Below, in pieces: positions 63,989 through 64,000 of a stretch of 64,000 nt of DNA (position 1 is the stretch's first letter; each line of letters starts with the position of its first letter). The notes below the pieces were generated by a model that ran no database searches, had not been told where the DNA came from, and saw nothing but the letters and a program-made list of their open reading frames with translations. Location of the stretch: positions 1-64,000 of the forward strand of contig NZ_NOIN01000011.1 of the NCBI RefSeq assembly GCF_014596565.1. Direction: 5' to 3'. Position numbers and translations under genes: made by a program. The DNA is from Pseudomonas sp. PSB18 (GTDB taxonomy: Bacteria > Pseudomonadota > Gammaproteobacteria > Pseudomonadales > Pseudomonadaceae).

Positions 63989-64000
63989 GCCTCAATTGTC

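Overview
The window looks like a chromosomal stretch of a fluorescent-group Pseudomonas. The evidence is a high-GC background, Pseudomonas-type gene order (KAS III / ECF sigma / zinc-finger anti-sigma; rnd-ycgL; pxpABC with a transporter; aceK next to hrpA) and many intergenic REP doublets with the TGGGAGC...GCTCGCGA core typical of this group. No rRNA, tRNA, insertion sequence, phage or CRISPR array was seen.

Layout. 1-1935: a two-partner secretion pair on the minus strand (TpsB transporter and the first codons of its TpsA exoprotein). 2315-4813: an AT-richer secreted protein joining BNR-like repeats to a one-haem C-terminal region. 5.0-8.35 kb: a small periplasmic protein, a DEAD-box RNA helicase and a YbdG-type MscS channel. 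8.5-13.8 kb: the most interesting part, an AT-richer five-gene operon followed by a convergent Lrp/AsnC regulator. 14.1-25.3 kb: isochorismatase-like hydrolase / LysR / EamA transporter, a hybrid sensor kinase, azoreductase, LysR / hydrolase / cyclophilin, an ABC exporter and a FemAB-like protein. 25.6-29.1 kb: a porin, then the KAS III / ECF / anti-sigma operon. 29.4-39.7 kb: hrpA, aceK, two DMT transporters, lpxO and cysK. 39.8-47 kb: DUF748, a MoxR/VWA pair and the 5-oxoprolinase operon. 47.2-64 kb: housekeeping and conserved hypothetical genes (ptrB, yafJ-like, yajD-like, rnd-ycgL, ycgN), an eptA-like phosphoethanolamine transferase, a glutamine-synthetase-like gene and a short LysR-type protein.

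The 8.5-13.3 kb operon encodes (1) a 458-residue protein with the complete architecture of SznF, the N-N bond-forming N-nitrosourea synthase of streptozotocin biosynthesis: a haem-oxygenase-like diiron domain plus a C-terminal cupin. All seven diiron ligands and all three cupin histidines are present, and the diiron ligands even carry the residue numbers I recall for SznF. It is followed by (2) a Rieske [2Fe-2S] ferredoxin, (3) an MFS exporter, (4) an ATP-grasp ligase and (5) a stand-alone B3/B4 domain related to the editing module of the PheRS beta subunit. There is no NRPS, PKS or arginine methyltransferase. My reading is a compact pathway for an N-N bonded (N-nitroso, diazeniumdiolate or hydrazine-like) amino acid or dipeptide, with dedicated electron supply, ligation, export and possibly tRNA-editing self-protection. 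I do not recall a characterised pathway with this gene set.

Other notable points are a rho-independent terminator that appears split by a REP-doublet insertion flanked by a 9-bp direct repeat (5.3-5.5 kb), a strictly symmetric nested palindrome upstream of azoR, and an M61-like protein whose HExxH motif has become RExxQ.
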